From Apricaphanius iberus (Eukaryota; Chordata; Actinopteri; Cyprinodontiformes; Aphaniidae), in contig JAPXFQ010002854.1 of NCBI GenBank assembly GCA_028564705.1, positions 124,001-188,000 on the forward strand: a stretch of DNA of 64,000 nt, read 5' to 3'. Shown piece by piece: positions 45,334 through 56,040 of this stretch. Position numbers and translations under genes: made by a program. The stretch's first letter is position 1. Each line of letters opens with the position of its first letter. The notes under the pieces were generated by a model, which worked only from the letters and a program-made list of their open reading frames with translations, was not told the origin of the DNA and did not search any database.

Positions 45334-45665
45334 CATGCTAATGCTAACTAGCATGCTAATGCTAATGTTAGCTAACATGTTGGCATTACTATAAACCCAT
45401 TCAGTACCAAAATATAGTCAAAAAGCTAAAATTAGCTAAAATGCTAACAACAGCTAGCATGCTAATGCTAACTATCATGCTAATGCTAGCTAACATGTTG
45501 GCATTACTATAATCCCATTCAGTACAAAAATATAGTCAAAAAGCTAAAATTAGCTAAAATGCTAACAACAGCTAGCATGATAATGCTAACTAGCATGCTA
45601 ATGCTAGCTAACATGTTGTCATTAGTATTAGTAGGATTAGTATGAAAATATACTGGAAAAGCTGA
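45334..45665. repeat. 118-bp satellite-like tandem repeat, about 2.7 units
   Basis: The marker gctaacatgttg occurs at 45371 and 45489, with a related copy at 45607, spacing 118 bp each. Each unit contains gctagcatgctaatgctaac and agctaaaattagctaaaatg. GCTA/ATGC-rich repeats like this are short palindromes (gctagc, gcatgc). Confidence 0.88.
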
Positions 45666-45754
45666 AATCAACTAAAATGCATACAAGTGCAATGTAGTAC
45701 TGTGTATAACATAGGGATTTTGGTTCCAGCTTTCAAACAAGAAAAAAAAAAAAA

Positions 45755-46045
45755 TTGCTCCCGCTGGGATTTGAACCCACTACCTCTTGCATTGTATTCC
45801 TGTTCCTTCACAGTTACACTACAACATCAGTTATACAGCATTGAGTTTTAGGCCATATGATCTGTTGTCTCGTCTCCCAGTTCAGCTTTCAGCAAAGAAA
45901 AATTATTTGCTGCTCGCTCCAGGATTCGAACCCAGTACCTCTGGGATGCCAACCCTCCTTCTTAACCACTACACCATCACAGACATATATAGAACAGTGA
46001 GTTTTAGGCCATATGATCTGTTGTCTCCTCTCCAAGTTCAGAGTG
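45755..46045 (-). repeat. Two tandem tRNA-like units (not tRNA genes)
   Basis: On the minus strand, unit 1 (about 45984-45913) has GTGTAGTGGTTAAGAAGG and GGGTTCGAATCC, with spacing like a tRNA D-arm and T-arm. Unit 2 (about 45830-45757) has TGTAGTGTAACTGTGAAGG and GGGTTCAAATCCC. Both are followed by the same spacer containing agttttaggccatatgatctgttgtctc, giving a period of about 153 bp. Acceptor stems do not pair, so I call them tRNA-derived repeats. Confidence 0.65.
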
Positions 46046-46058
46046 TTAAACAGCTGCG

Positions 46059-46620
46059 AACGAACCTTTCCCATTCGAAAACTATAGCAGCTATCGGTAA
46101 AATTCTTGGAGTGTTAGCGAGATTTATCCTTTGTGTTCAATTATTTCAAAGCACAACTCTCTATCTTATTCATAGATTAAATGGTATAGGCAGACAGGGG
46201 GACTGAGAAAGACAGAGACATGGTCAGAAAGACAAAGACAGATGGACTGACACATGGACTTGTTTGTAGTACTTCTCTCTATAGTACTGCATAGCATAAC
46301 CTGTGTTTGAGTGGGGTATAATAGGCCTTCAATGTATATAGACTGTGGAATGAACTTTAGTGAACTCTGATCAAAGGTGCTCCGTTTCCCCAGCAACAAG
46401 TGTGAGTGAAAATTGCAGCAGGTGCAAACACTTAAGATGATTAAGAGCTTCAATTTTAAGAAAAAAGTCCAAAAAGTGCGCCGAACAAATCGTTCCCATT
46501 CGAAAACCGTACAAGGTATCGGAAAAATTCTTGAAGTGTGAGCGAGATTTATCATTTCTCTTCGTTCATGCCAAAGCAGAAGTCTCTACCTTATTCACAG
46601 TCCGAGAGGGAGCGAGAGAA
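46059..46620. repeat. Direct repeat pair in the same repeat block
   Basis: cccattcgaaaac...tatcggtaaaattcttggagtgttagcgagattta at 46070-46130 returns as cccattcgaaaaccg...tatcggaaaaattcttgaagtgtgagcgagattta at 46494-46552. A further relative (cgtaacagctatcga) lies near 46973. With the satellite and tRNA-like units this forms one unclassified repeat of about 2 kb. Confidence 0.7.
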
Positions 46621-47320
46621 AAATGACTAAGAACATCTCTCTGGCTGAGATAATCCTGACCAGCCACAATGATAAATTATAGGCGAAAAGCCCTAAAACT
46701 GGGTTCCACTTTGAGCGATCTAGAGCTCGCTGAGAGAAAACCGTGCGACATAGGGAAATTTTGAAATGATCCTGAGAATCACAAAGGGCGGCTCTATTTC
46801 ATGACCGAAAATCATGTCACTAGTGCGAAATATGTGGCCGTGACGTCGAGTTAAATTTTGATGAGGACCTTCCAAAAGTTCATCACTCCACACTCTGCTT
46901 AACGAGCTGCTCCACTCTAAAAATGTCGATTTGGGGCAAACTTTGGGTCGAACAAAGTCAAATTGTGACAAAACCGTAACAGCTATCGACATGCGGTCTT
47001 CAATGCTGAACACAGCACGGACGTGGCTACAATCTGGATTTCGAATGGTGTTGCTAAGTTATTGTATGGCTACACAGTAAATCTTCAAAAATAGTGGATT
47101 TTTCATGAATTTGGGCCTTTTTTCCATTCATTTCCAATGGGTGTTTTTGGGGGTGGTTCTTCGCTAATTACGTCGCCATGGTAACTCCAATCGCCAATAA
47201 AAGTAATAGCACACCTCACACGATCGAGCCGGTCGTTTTGATGTATATATTGTGGGGGTGCACGCTACGGTACGACCCGCATTAACGGTGAAAGAATAAA
47301 GAGTCCGTTTAGAAGTGAAT
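46621..47320. other. Unclassified dispersed-repeat-like DNA
   Basis: No coding family recognised. The style and shared words suggest it is the continuation of the repeat block at 45334-46620. Confidence 0.35.
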
Positions 47321-47326
47321 AGTAAT

Positions 47327-47517
47327 AAGGGACTGCCCATGCAATTGCATGGAGGCAGTGCAATACATTGCTTTGCAATGGATTTGCACTGCCTCCATGC
47401 ATTGCATTGGGCCGTCCCTTAATAAGGGACTGCCCATGCAATTGCATGGAGGCAGTGCAATACATTGCTTTGCAATGGATTTGCACTGCCTCCATGCATT
47501 GCATTGGGCCGTCCCTT
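47327..47517. repeat. Two tandem 94-nt hairpins (97-bp period)
   Basis: Each unit (47327-47420 and 47424-47517) runs from aagggac to gtccctt and folds back on itself. The arms aagggactgcccatgcaa and gcatggaggcagtgcaat pair with ttgcactgcctccatgc and gcattgggccgtccctt, leaving a 3-4 nt loop around ttgctttgcaa. The two units appear identical over all 94 bp. Joined by aat/taa. Confidence 0.93.
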
Positions 47518-47829
47518 AATGAGTGACTTTTTGTGATTAGGTTGTCAGGGTTTCCCCAGGTTGGACCACCCCAAATCTTAAACCTTTTTAAGACAACTTA
47601 AATTAAAATGAAGATCTATATTACACCAATTACTCGTGAACACCAAAAAAAATGGTAATCATGATAATTACAAAAAAAAAATCTGAATTCCTTTTATTAC
47701 AAAAATCTAATTCAGAGCAGATTAACTCTAGCTTAAATGTGAATATTTGTGTGCATTGCACATAACTTTTATTATAACCTGACATCTAGAGAAAAAAAGT
47801 TGGTGGGTAGCTATCGTCCATTTATTGTT

Positions 47830-47889
47830 ATTAAGTTGAACTGCTTAATATATTGTAAAATTGATTTGAGGCCATATCGCCCAGCCCTA
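47830..47889. mobile_element. Right end of a hAT-type MITE
   Basis: Ends ggccatatcgcccagcccta, the reverse complement of a TAGGGCTGGGCGATATGG terminus, with agtgacac as the outer 8-mer. Its left partner is not identified. Confidence 0.5.
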
Positions 47890-48078
47890 AGTGACACCTA
47901 ATGCCAGAAATCTAAGAGGTGTACCCGTGCTTGTTTGTGCATCATCTTTGTGGTATTTCCATTAAATTAAAAAAAATTATAATAATCTCTTTGGTGTGTA
48001 ATATAGACTGGGTCTGGACAAACTAAGAAGTTCACTTAGGTCACAACTTAGTGAACAGTCACACAGTCTACCACTTAC

Positions 48079-48286
48079 CTGGACACAAGGTCTTTACTCT
48101 CTGCGTTCTTATTCAGTTTGTGGTGCACCACAGCACCAACAGCCAGGGGCCCAGCATCGCCACACAGAAAAGTCACTTTGCGACCATTCACACTCCTCAT
48201 GGCCCTCTTCACATAGTCCAGCGCCCTCTGTAGATGTGAGGCCTCACAGGAGACACGGTACAGTTGCAGGTACAGTAAGGCAATTC
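48079..48286 (-). CDS. lancl2: lancl2 exon 3
   Basis: The minus-strand exon has acceptor TTTCACTGCAG and donor TCCAG|GTAAGT. The split glycine codon (G + GA) joins exon 2. It encodes GIALLYLQLYRVSCEASHL, QRALDYVKRAMRSVNGRKV and TFLCGDAGPLAVGAVVHHK, then LNKNAESKDLVS, and ends with two bases of an Arg codon. The GIALLYLxL and RRVTFLCGDAGPLAVGAV blocks are characteristic of LANCL1/LANCL2, forming the first LanC helical repeat. LanC-like proteins are cytosolic, zinc-containing and glutathione-binding; LANCL2 associates with membranes. Confidence 0.95.
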
Positions 48287-48984
48287 CTGCAGTGAAAGGA
48301 GAATATTTTGAACAGATACAACAGGTGTACAGGTGATAGATGTAGTACAGGTAATAACTACAGTCGAAAAACAAATGGAATAGAAAAAAATTCACTAGAA
48401 TTTGTAACACCCTTAGTTTTGATTGCCTTTCAAGTTTAACTCAGTGTGAGGAGCCAGCCTGTTTCAGCACTTCTCACGTATTAAGGATGTAAGAAAATAT
48501 CGAAATGCAAATATTCTATGTCATGATATTGTATCGATATTCAAAAGCCAAGTATCGATTTTTATCTTGTGAAAATTTGAATTGAACCATTAATAATGAC
48601 TTTGATTAATTTAATTTTTTGTCATAACATTAAAAGTATGATTGGTAGTTGGTGGCTGTTTTCACATTCTTTGTTCCTGTGGATCAACTAGATCTAATAG
48701 TTAAACTGGAAATGTTATGTATGAAACAGGTTGGAGTGTTAAGAATGCTGTGAAACATTTTCTACCGTTGAATTTAGTAGCACGAAGGGAAGTAGCATGA
48801 ACACAAAATGTCTTTTACAATCTCTAAAAATAACAACTGTTGGATTCTACGATATGCTATACATATAACAGTTTACAAATTCCATGAATTGTTCCATACG
48901 GGAAATTCAGACATAAAAGTAGTAAAGTGACAGATTCAAAAAAGGATAGAAACATTAAATATATAAAAAAACAAAAGTAGGAAT
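48287..48984. other. lancl2 intron 2, left end, no gene
   Basis: AT-rich. 48490-48580 has tatcga words (gaaaatatcg, tgtatcgatattc, agtatcgattttt) typical of a decayed hAT-type MITE end. Confidence 0.35.
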
Positions 48985-49210
48985 AACAGTGTATAGTAAC
49001 GACTCAATTACAACACTAAAATACAAAGAAGAGAACAAGCATAGGTTAAAGACCGTTTCCATCATCGGAGAAGATGTGGAGGTGGTTGAGGAATATAAAT
49101 ACCTCGGAGTTCACCTGGAGAACAGGCTGGACTGTAGAATCAACAGAGAAGCCATTTGTAAGGGACAGAGCGAACTGTACTTTTTGAGGAAGCTTAGGTC
49201 CTATGTGTTG
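48985..49210 (+). pseudogene. Non-LTR reverse transcriptase 3' fragment
   Basis: One frame reads VEVVEEYKYLGVHLENRLDC, then RINREAICKGQSELYFLRKL and RSYVLW. This is the YKYLGxxxDxxLxW / GxSRLxFLRKLRS segment that follows the RT thumb in several fish LINEs. It is short, with no motifs A-C; the family is uncertain. Confidence 0.65.
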
Positions 49211-49502
49211 TGGGCGGAGCCGTTGATTCAGAGGACCCCCCTCCCCCTCCCTCCCTCCCTGTTGCAGAGAGCTCTCAGTTTACACCAGCTCTGCTAGTTT
49301 CTAGCTCCTTACATCACCGGTGCAATATCGGAGCTATCCAGCCAGATGCAACCTAGGACGAGGACAAGGACATGAAGACGTACTTAGATCTAGTTGTGTA
49401 CTAGTGGATTAGATCGGTATTGCAACGTATTTGGAAACTGAGTGGAAGGATATGATGCGGACAAAAACCTTTCAGTGGCTTATTTAAGATGTTCATTATC
49501 TC

Positions 49503-49504
<2 letters not shown>

Positions 49505-49559
<55 letters not shown>
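49505..49559. repeat. (TA)n microsatellite
   Basis: About 27 TA units, directly abutting the MITE at 49560; the repeat resumes briefly at 50339. Confidence 0.95.
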
Positions 49560-49562
<3 letters not shown>

Positions 49563-50338
49563 GGCTGTACGATATATAGAAAGAAGCATATCGATAAAAA
49601 AATAGTCATATTGATCGATATCGATAATTATCGATAAAAAAAATCACATAATATAAAAATTATATTTTAAGTGCCTCCCCAGTCATTTTGTTACTCTTCA
49701 ATGAACTCATTTTAACTAAGACTTAAATTAATTTAATTTTTTTATCATAAGTAAGTTTGTAAGACACAGAAACAAACCAAGAGACTTGAGTAACATCAGT
49801 AAATACAAAGAAAGTAATATTATTAACGATTATATTATATATATTTTTAATCATGTTAGTAATTTAAATAATAGGCTTATTTTTATGCTTTTTAATCTTT
49901 TAAACATTTTATGACTCTTTATAATATTAATGGCTGAAACCCTTGATTTAGTTTGTCAATAAAGCTTATTCAAATTCACATCATTGCTTCAGCTGTAGGC
50001 TAAAGCTAACAAGCAACTCACCACAGCGCAGTCATTGAGCCGAAGCTGGCAGGTCTATCAAACCTCTGTTCTGTTTTTTAAAGCGTTTTATCGCTTCTGA
50101 GGACTGGGAGCACAACCGAGGGGAGATTTTTGCAGCTGACAGAGCTGCGTGGGTCATTATTAATGATTCGTTTGGAGTAAGAAATGATTATTGTATTAAG
50201 CTGCCTGGTAGGGTATAATAAAAAAATTAGGGAAAACTTTGTTTTCTATCTAACTTTTTTAATCGACCCCTTTGTTTTCTATCGCACCACACGTCTATCG
50301 ATCGATATATATTACTATCGAATTATCGTCAAGTCCTA
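49560..50338. mobile_element. hAT-type MITE inserted in the TA repeat
   Basis: Left TAGGGCTGTACGATATATAG, right (reverse complement) TAGGACTTGACGATAATTCG. Flanks are atatatat on both sides (49552-49559 and 50339-50346), an 8-bp duplication that falls in the TA repeat. Rich in tatcgata words near both ends. No coding capacity. Confidence 0.8.
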
Positions 50339-50617
50339 ATATATATAATATTATATTGCGTTCGACAAACCACTTTATTAGAGGAATTAAGGATGAAAAA
50401 ACCAAAACGTTTTTTTTTCCGAGATGGATCAGTTTTGTCACGATCCACCTCGTTCTCCACAAATTGCAAAATGGTTGACAGAGCCAACTTTTGCCAACTT
50501 GATAGTGGCAAAAATTTCAGTTCAGCCCTCATCCAGTGGGGGCTGGCTCTAAAAAGGAGCAAATTCCCTTTGACTCCCATGTTAAAAAGACTTCAGGTTT
50601 ACCAGCATGCCAACTCT

Positions 50618-50637
50618 GGGGGGGGGGGGGGGGGGGG
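50618..50637. repeat. poly-G run
   Basis: About 20 G in a row; copy number from sequencing may be unreliable. Confidence 0.9.
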
Positions 50638-50639
50638 CG

Positions 50640-52910
50640 TATCATTTTGATTGACAAGTCCGTCTAGGTTAACGCTGGTGGCTAATGGTGGCTAACAGTA
50701 GCTAATAGCTTGCTCCGTAGTCTGCTGTCCCCCTATGCTTGCGGGGAAGCTCTTCACAGCCTGGGACTAATGTAAAGTCTTCAGTCATTTGGTTTTTCTG
50801 AACTCCACTATCAGTTGCCTCTGCAGTTTTTATTCGGTTTTGGATGTTAATCTGCAATAATTGTTCAAAGACGGCTTGCTGTGATTTTGATTACAGTAAC
50901 AGACCGTCCGAGAAGTTTCTGCTTTTGGGGGGAGGCTTTATACCAGCTGATGCCTTACCAACTGTGGAGGGGTTCTGTCCGGTGGCTGAGAGGAATGCTG
51001 TTCTGGTCGGAGCTTTTATCTCTTTCTACACGCGAGTTGGAGCAGGCAACCGGTCGGGTAGCAGCAGAGCAGCAAAACCGGCAGGACCGAGAAGCCGCGG
51101 CATCAAGAGCGGGAGACGGCTAGATCAGGGTGGAAGACTACATACAGAGTTGGACACTAGACAGTCTGGATGATCGCTGGTTAGATCAGTACTGTTGTGA
51201 AGAACACAGCTGGAGGCATGAACTAATGGATGTTTGAGATGTGAGGTGAGTCAAAAGCCTTTTATTTTTTTAGAGGATCTGAGTTGTTATGATGAATTTG
51301 TGACTGCTTTTTGCTGGATGTGTTGTTAAGATCTATGTCCTCAACTTCCACCGATGGTAATGGGAATAACACCATATTAGGCCGTATTGACCCGACCCAT
51401 TTTGGTCTAATTATATTAATATTTTTTCTCTACTCGAGATGTTTCTTTGCTAAAGTGATAGTTGTCGCAAAACGGGATAGAAGTCTCTTAACCGCGGTCT
51501 TCTGGCTGAAACCGGCTACAGCCTATGTTAGCTGCAGATAGCTCCCGACTAGCTCCAGGCTAGCTTCTAGCTATGCCGGCTCGGAGCGTCACCCCTCCGC
51601 CACAGCCTCACAGTGCCACTCTCAGCTCCACCTCTTTGGCCATTTTTGGAGTTTCTGAGAGTGTCGAGGCGAGTGACGCGGACAAGATGGCGGCGGTGGG
51701 AACCGCCCAGTTGGCTTCATTTTTGCTCTTCAGAAACCTATGGGTGACGTCAACGAGGGTTTGTCTATTTATATATACGGTCTATGGGTAAGACGCGCAT
51801 TCTTTACCCTGCGGATGTGGGTAGGTGTGTATGTGTGTGTGTGTGTCTTGTTGGCAAAAGTGCCTGTTAAGTTTAAAGTTATAATTGTATCTGTGATTGG
51901 TATTAAAATCAAAAGACTCTTAGCTTTCGAATTATATAAAGCATGTATAAGTAGTCCTCAAAAGAGGAGCGGGCGGTTAGAGTGGAGCAGCAGCTTGTGG
52001 CCTGCCTAGTCCCATTGCTGTGTCACAAAATGTGTCTGTTTTAAACAGCGTTTTAGTATCTGCTACAGATGCAGAGAGATTTGAATACAGAGATACTCAG
52101 AAATTACATTTTGAGCTTAATTTTCTTAAGATATGTCCTCTAGCATCATAAAAATGCCACAAAATTAGGTTATCAACACGAAAAAAACCCTTTTTTCATC
52201 GGAGTGGGTCTTTAAGGACATTCGTGATCTTAATGTGGCCCAAAATGGAAATTATTTTTGACACCCCTGGCCTTAGGCCACTAATGAAGCATCTTTTGCA
52301 TATAATTCTAATTTTTCAAGTTTCACCAGTTACCCTAATGAAATACAGACATAACATATTTTGTGTGTTAAAGAGAATAATTCTGAAATATCAATGAAAA
52401 GCCTGTCCTGATACTGCAATTGATCTTCTACTTTATCTTCTGCCTGATATGTCTCCTCCTTGACTCTGATCTTTCTAATGCGGCAAAAAAGATTTCTTTC
52501 AAATAAATGAGAGGAGGGTTGGGCACCGAGAACCAGTTCGATCCTAACATCCGTTCCGGAACCGTTAAGAAGATTATTGAATTTTGATTATTTTTTTCGG
52601 TTCCTAAATGCCCGCAGTGTGAGCAAACAAGCTAGTACATTTCTGGGGTTTGAATTATGTGACTGAGCACAAGTTCAGCACAGAAAGAGGATTGTGTTTA
52701 TTCAGAGCATGAACCAACTATCAAGGAATATAACATTAGTAACAAAAAAGTAACAGTATTGTCAACTATCTTAAAACAATATACTGGCACTTATTAACTT
52801 GCTATCATAATATTATTGTTAACTAAAGTAACTAAAAGTAAATATTTGATTAATAACAATTTAAGTAAAACAATTAAATAAAATATCTGAGTAAAAGCAT
52901 TATTTGAAAG
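50640..52910. other. lancl2 intron 2, repeat-derived DNA without recognised gene
   Basis: Contains fish-repeat-like text such as gacaagatggcggcggtggg (51684) and atggtggctaacagtagctaa (50680), and a TTAA terminus (cggagtgggtcttTAA, near 52202-52216) whose partner I did not find. No protein match; open frames here look spurious. Confidence 0.35.
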
Positions 52911-52925
52911 CAATTTCCCTTTGTT

Positions 52926-55793
52926 TTTTTGTTTTTTTTTTTTGTTTTTTTTTTAACGTGTCCTGTCTAGCAGTATGCTACTCAGAATTGGTGTCTGAGT
53001 ACCAAGTACAAGCCCAACAGTTTTACTTTCCCAAGCAGAGTATTACAGCTTCGCTGTAGTACGCCACTTGATGTATATGTATGAAAAATCTTTATTAGTG
53101 ATTACTGTGGGTTCAATTTCCTGACGTCATGGACACTAAACTGAGACAAGAAGGGAGAAAGGAAGAAGGTGAAGAAAAGAAACCGGACCAGCAGAGGCGC
53201 GAACCGACGACACAAGACAGGGAGGCAAACAAAGAACACAAGAAAACATCCCAGTCCTCCACCTCTGCCGGACGGCAGAGAAACAGTAATACAAAACAAA
53301 AACAACAAACTGTACAGAACCAAACCAATAGTTCGGATCTAGTAGAATAAACTAAGAATTACACATTCACTACACACAAGCATGGATTAATGAACATAAT
53401 ACAAATGTTTCTGGTAAGCTCCTGTGAACAACTAACTAATGATGATAACCTCAGCTTAAGATATGTCCGTCCACACCAATGTCCCCACACCTATGTGTGT
53501 GCGAGCATGCAGGTCTGAATAAGGTTTCACCATGCAAGTGATTGATAGCTGGTGTAAGGAACCGTCAATCCGTCCTACAGGAATCGACACAGACATGGAG
53601 GAGGCAAGAGATGTATGCATCCAGGGTCCCACAGAGTACAGAGGCCACAGGCGGATCAGCGCAGGGTCGATCACCCACCAAGAGAGGAACAGATGGAAGC
53701 CCCAGGGGAACACCCACCAGCCGCAATGCTGGGGCCCGAGAGATCGCAGTGACGAGCCCACGGGCTCCGCCGGTAACCGGCTACGCCAGGGCGGGCCCGG
53801 ATCAGGAACCGGAGGCCACGGGGACCAGGGGCACCCTGCCCCCCAGCGGGGCCCCAACCAGGGACCAGCCGACAAGGGCCCCCCGCCGCCCCCGCAGGCA
53901 AGGGGGATCCGCAGCCAACCGACGGACAACACACGCCGCCGCCACCCCGGACCAATACCCACCGCCAACACCCCGGCCCGCCCCACACACCCACACGCCA
54001 GGGAGCCACAGCAAGAGCCACAGCGGATGTACGCCCTCCCCAGGCCGCGCCCAGCCGTCACCTGGACATCCAGATCTTCCAGCTCCCGGGTCCAGATCCC
54101 GCCCCACATAGGGCGCCAAGATCAGGGGCCCAGCCAATGCCGGACAGCCCCACTAGGTGAACAGACCAGCCAGCAGAAGTCCTGGAACCGGCAGGGGGCC
54201 TGGGCGCCAGGCACGGTCCCCACCGATCTACCGGACGGCACCAACCTATTCTACAACCCCGGCACCCCCATAAGAGGTGCCCCAGTCAATCCAAGGAGGA
54301 CGTCGGCCCGAAACAGCGGCCGCCCGACACACCGGACCACCCAGGACCCGCCCGACATGCACCAGGACCGAGCCGGGCCGCAACCGGGACCCCCGGCCCC
54401 AGGCATTGAGAGCCATCATCAACCAGCGGGCAGGAGCAACCATCACCGACGGGGAGTGACGGGGAGGGAAGAAGATGCATCAGGCCAGAGAGCAGCCAAA
54501 CACCCAACCTGACAGGTAGACATAGACAGACAGAGACACTCATACGTACCCTCCCTCTCATGCGTACACATTCTTACAAATACAGGACATACGAAAAAAG
54601 GACGCTATACACTCATTCATACCCCCCATACGTACACTATACTCCATACTCCCAGGCCCAGGGACAGACGCCCCAATAGAGAACCCTGCCCCTGCACCCA
54701 GGAGACAGACCCCTTTGCCCACCAGGACGGGGACAAGCAGACCGCCAAGGCCCCCACACCGGCAAGAGCAGCCCACCAGCCCAGGACCCCGACCAGACGG
54801 CCTGATGTTCTATCCGGGCTCCGACCCCTGATGGTCCAACGAACAGGGGTGTGGAAAGACCCCCCAGCCTCTCTCCCCCCGCTCAATGTGGTGTTGTTGC
54901 GTGTTGTTCTAATGTGCACTTAAAACAGAGGGGTGGGACATGGGAATACTGCCGGGTACCCCCATCTCCCCCCCCGGGCCCTCAGTGTCTAGATGCGTTT
55001 AACCAGTGGGTGCCGGCACCACAGGCGAGGCCCCCACAACGGGCCCCTATAGGGGGCCCCCCATGAGGGGTCCCGCCCCCAGCGCCAATGCGCCACACCG
55101 CCAGGTCCCTACATGTGCGTTCCATGTAAATGTTGCAAGTGTAAGTGTCTAAGTTGCTCAATAAAATCGGGACCCAAGACGGAAGCTCCATCCCGCACCC
55201 CAGTGACGTGCCCACGTCCCAAGGCCTTGTGAATGGTAGAATGAAGGAGCAGGTGGACAGAGGCATGGGGATGGGGAGAAAATAACTGGGGTGACCATTG
55301 CCAACCCCAGGGAGCCAGCTCCCCTGCTGACTCCAATAGGCACCCCCGTTCGGCCCGATCCACCAGGGGTGGGAGGCCCCAGCACGTCAAGTCGGGGCCC
55401 ACGGCAGCGGCACCCCCGAGCCCCATGGGGGCCCCGGCAATCCACCAGCCCCCATGCCAGGGGCATACCTAAATCCTTCCCAACATTCACACTGCTAACA
55501 AAACACATGTCACTAGACACCCAGGTTGAGTTTAGCCCCCCCTCCCCCTCAACGCCCTCCTGTCCCAAGCGCACCCCGTTAAAAAGAGCGCCTGTGCTAG
55601 ATGGTAAAAAGCCTCCCCGCCAATAAGAGACGCCCCAGGCACCGCCAGCGTCCGAGGGCCCCCGCGCCGAGGCCGGAACCCGGCGCACCACCGACTCGGG
55701 TACCCCGGACATGTCGCGCCAGGCCCGTGAGCAGACCGAAGTCCCGGGCGGCCAACCCCCGGGCCGACATCCTCCATCCTTGCTACTACCGCT
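52926..55793 (-). mobile_element. GC-rich retroelement of unknown family with poly-A tail
   Basis: Identical 15-bp direct repeats caatttccctttgtt flank it (52911-52925 and 55794-55808). A T-rich run at 52926-52954 is the poly-A tail of a minus-strand insertion. On the sense (minus) strand the target reads CTT|AACAAA, close to the L1 endonuclease preference TT|AAAA. The body is strongly G-rich on the sense strand from about 55790 to 53450 and AT-richer towards the 3' end, with an internal AATAAA near 53092. No RT, endonuclease, gag or other domain is seen; the long Gly/Pro/Arg-rich frames look like composition artefacts. It could be a nonautonomous element, a retrocopied noncoding RNA, or the UTR-rich part of an unknown LINE. 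Confidence 0.8.
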
Positions 55794-55922
55794 CAATTTC
55801 CCTTTGTTAAGACTAAAGGTTTTACTTAAAGAAACTGCTTTGTTTAATTTAAATATGACTTTTTTTTTAAAACCGATATCACAGTTTGCTGGCGGATAAA
55901 AAAAAAACTGTATGTAACAGAC

Positions 55923-56040
55923 CTGTCCAGCCGGTATAAGTGGTGAAGTCATTGGGGTCGGCAGTCTTCAGGCCCTCTTCCATCTGCTGAAGGAGATCTT
56001 TGCTCTTACTCTGGACCTTTTTTAGAAATGCTGCATTAAC
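55923..56040 (-). CDS. lancl2: lancl2 exon 2
   Basis: Acceptor TTATCTGTTCAG and donor GGACAG|GTCTGT. Following exon 1 in phase 0 it encodes VNAAFLKKVQSKSKDLLQ, QMEEGLKTADPNDFTTYTG and WT, plus one base of Gly. KDLLQQMEEGLKTADPxDxxxYTGWTG is the LANCL2 signature that starts the LanC domain. The start of the exon (VNAAFLKKVQSK) differs from the mammalian text but keeps the basic helix. A GC-rich retroelement lies 129 bp downstream of its donor, in sense with the gene. Confidence 0.95.

Noticed and set aside
45334..45665. CRISPR-like array of spaced repeats
   Set aside because: Repeats are adjacent 118-bp units with no variable spacers, in a eukaryotic genome.
45757..45984. Two tRNA genes on the minus strand
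   Set aside because: A/B-box-like words are present but acceptor stems do not pair and the units sit in a tandem repeat block.
40319..47889. A single 7.6-kb hAT-type element joining the two TAGGGCTGGGCG ends
   Set aside because: The 8-mers outside the two ends (atctgtag and agtgacac) do not match and the inner sequences differ, so they are treated as orphan ends.
53532..54512. Long Pro/Arg/Gly-rich open frames on both strands of 53450-55790
   Set aside because: High GC content suppresses stop codons; frames overlap on both strands, have no domain, and one runs across the element border into flanking DNA.
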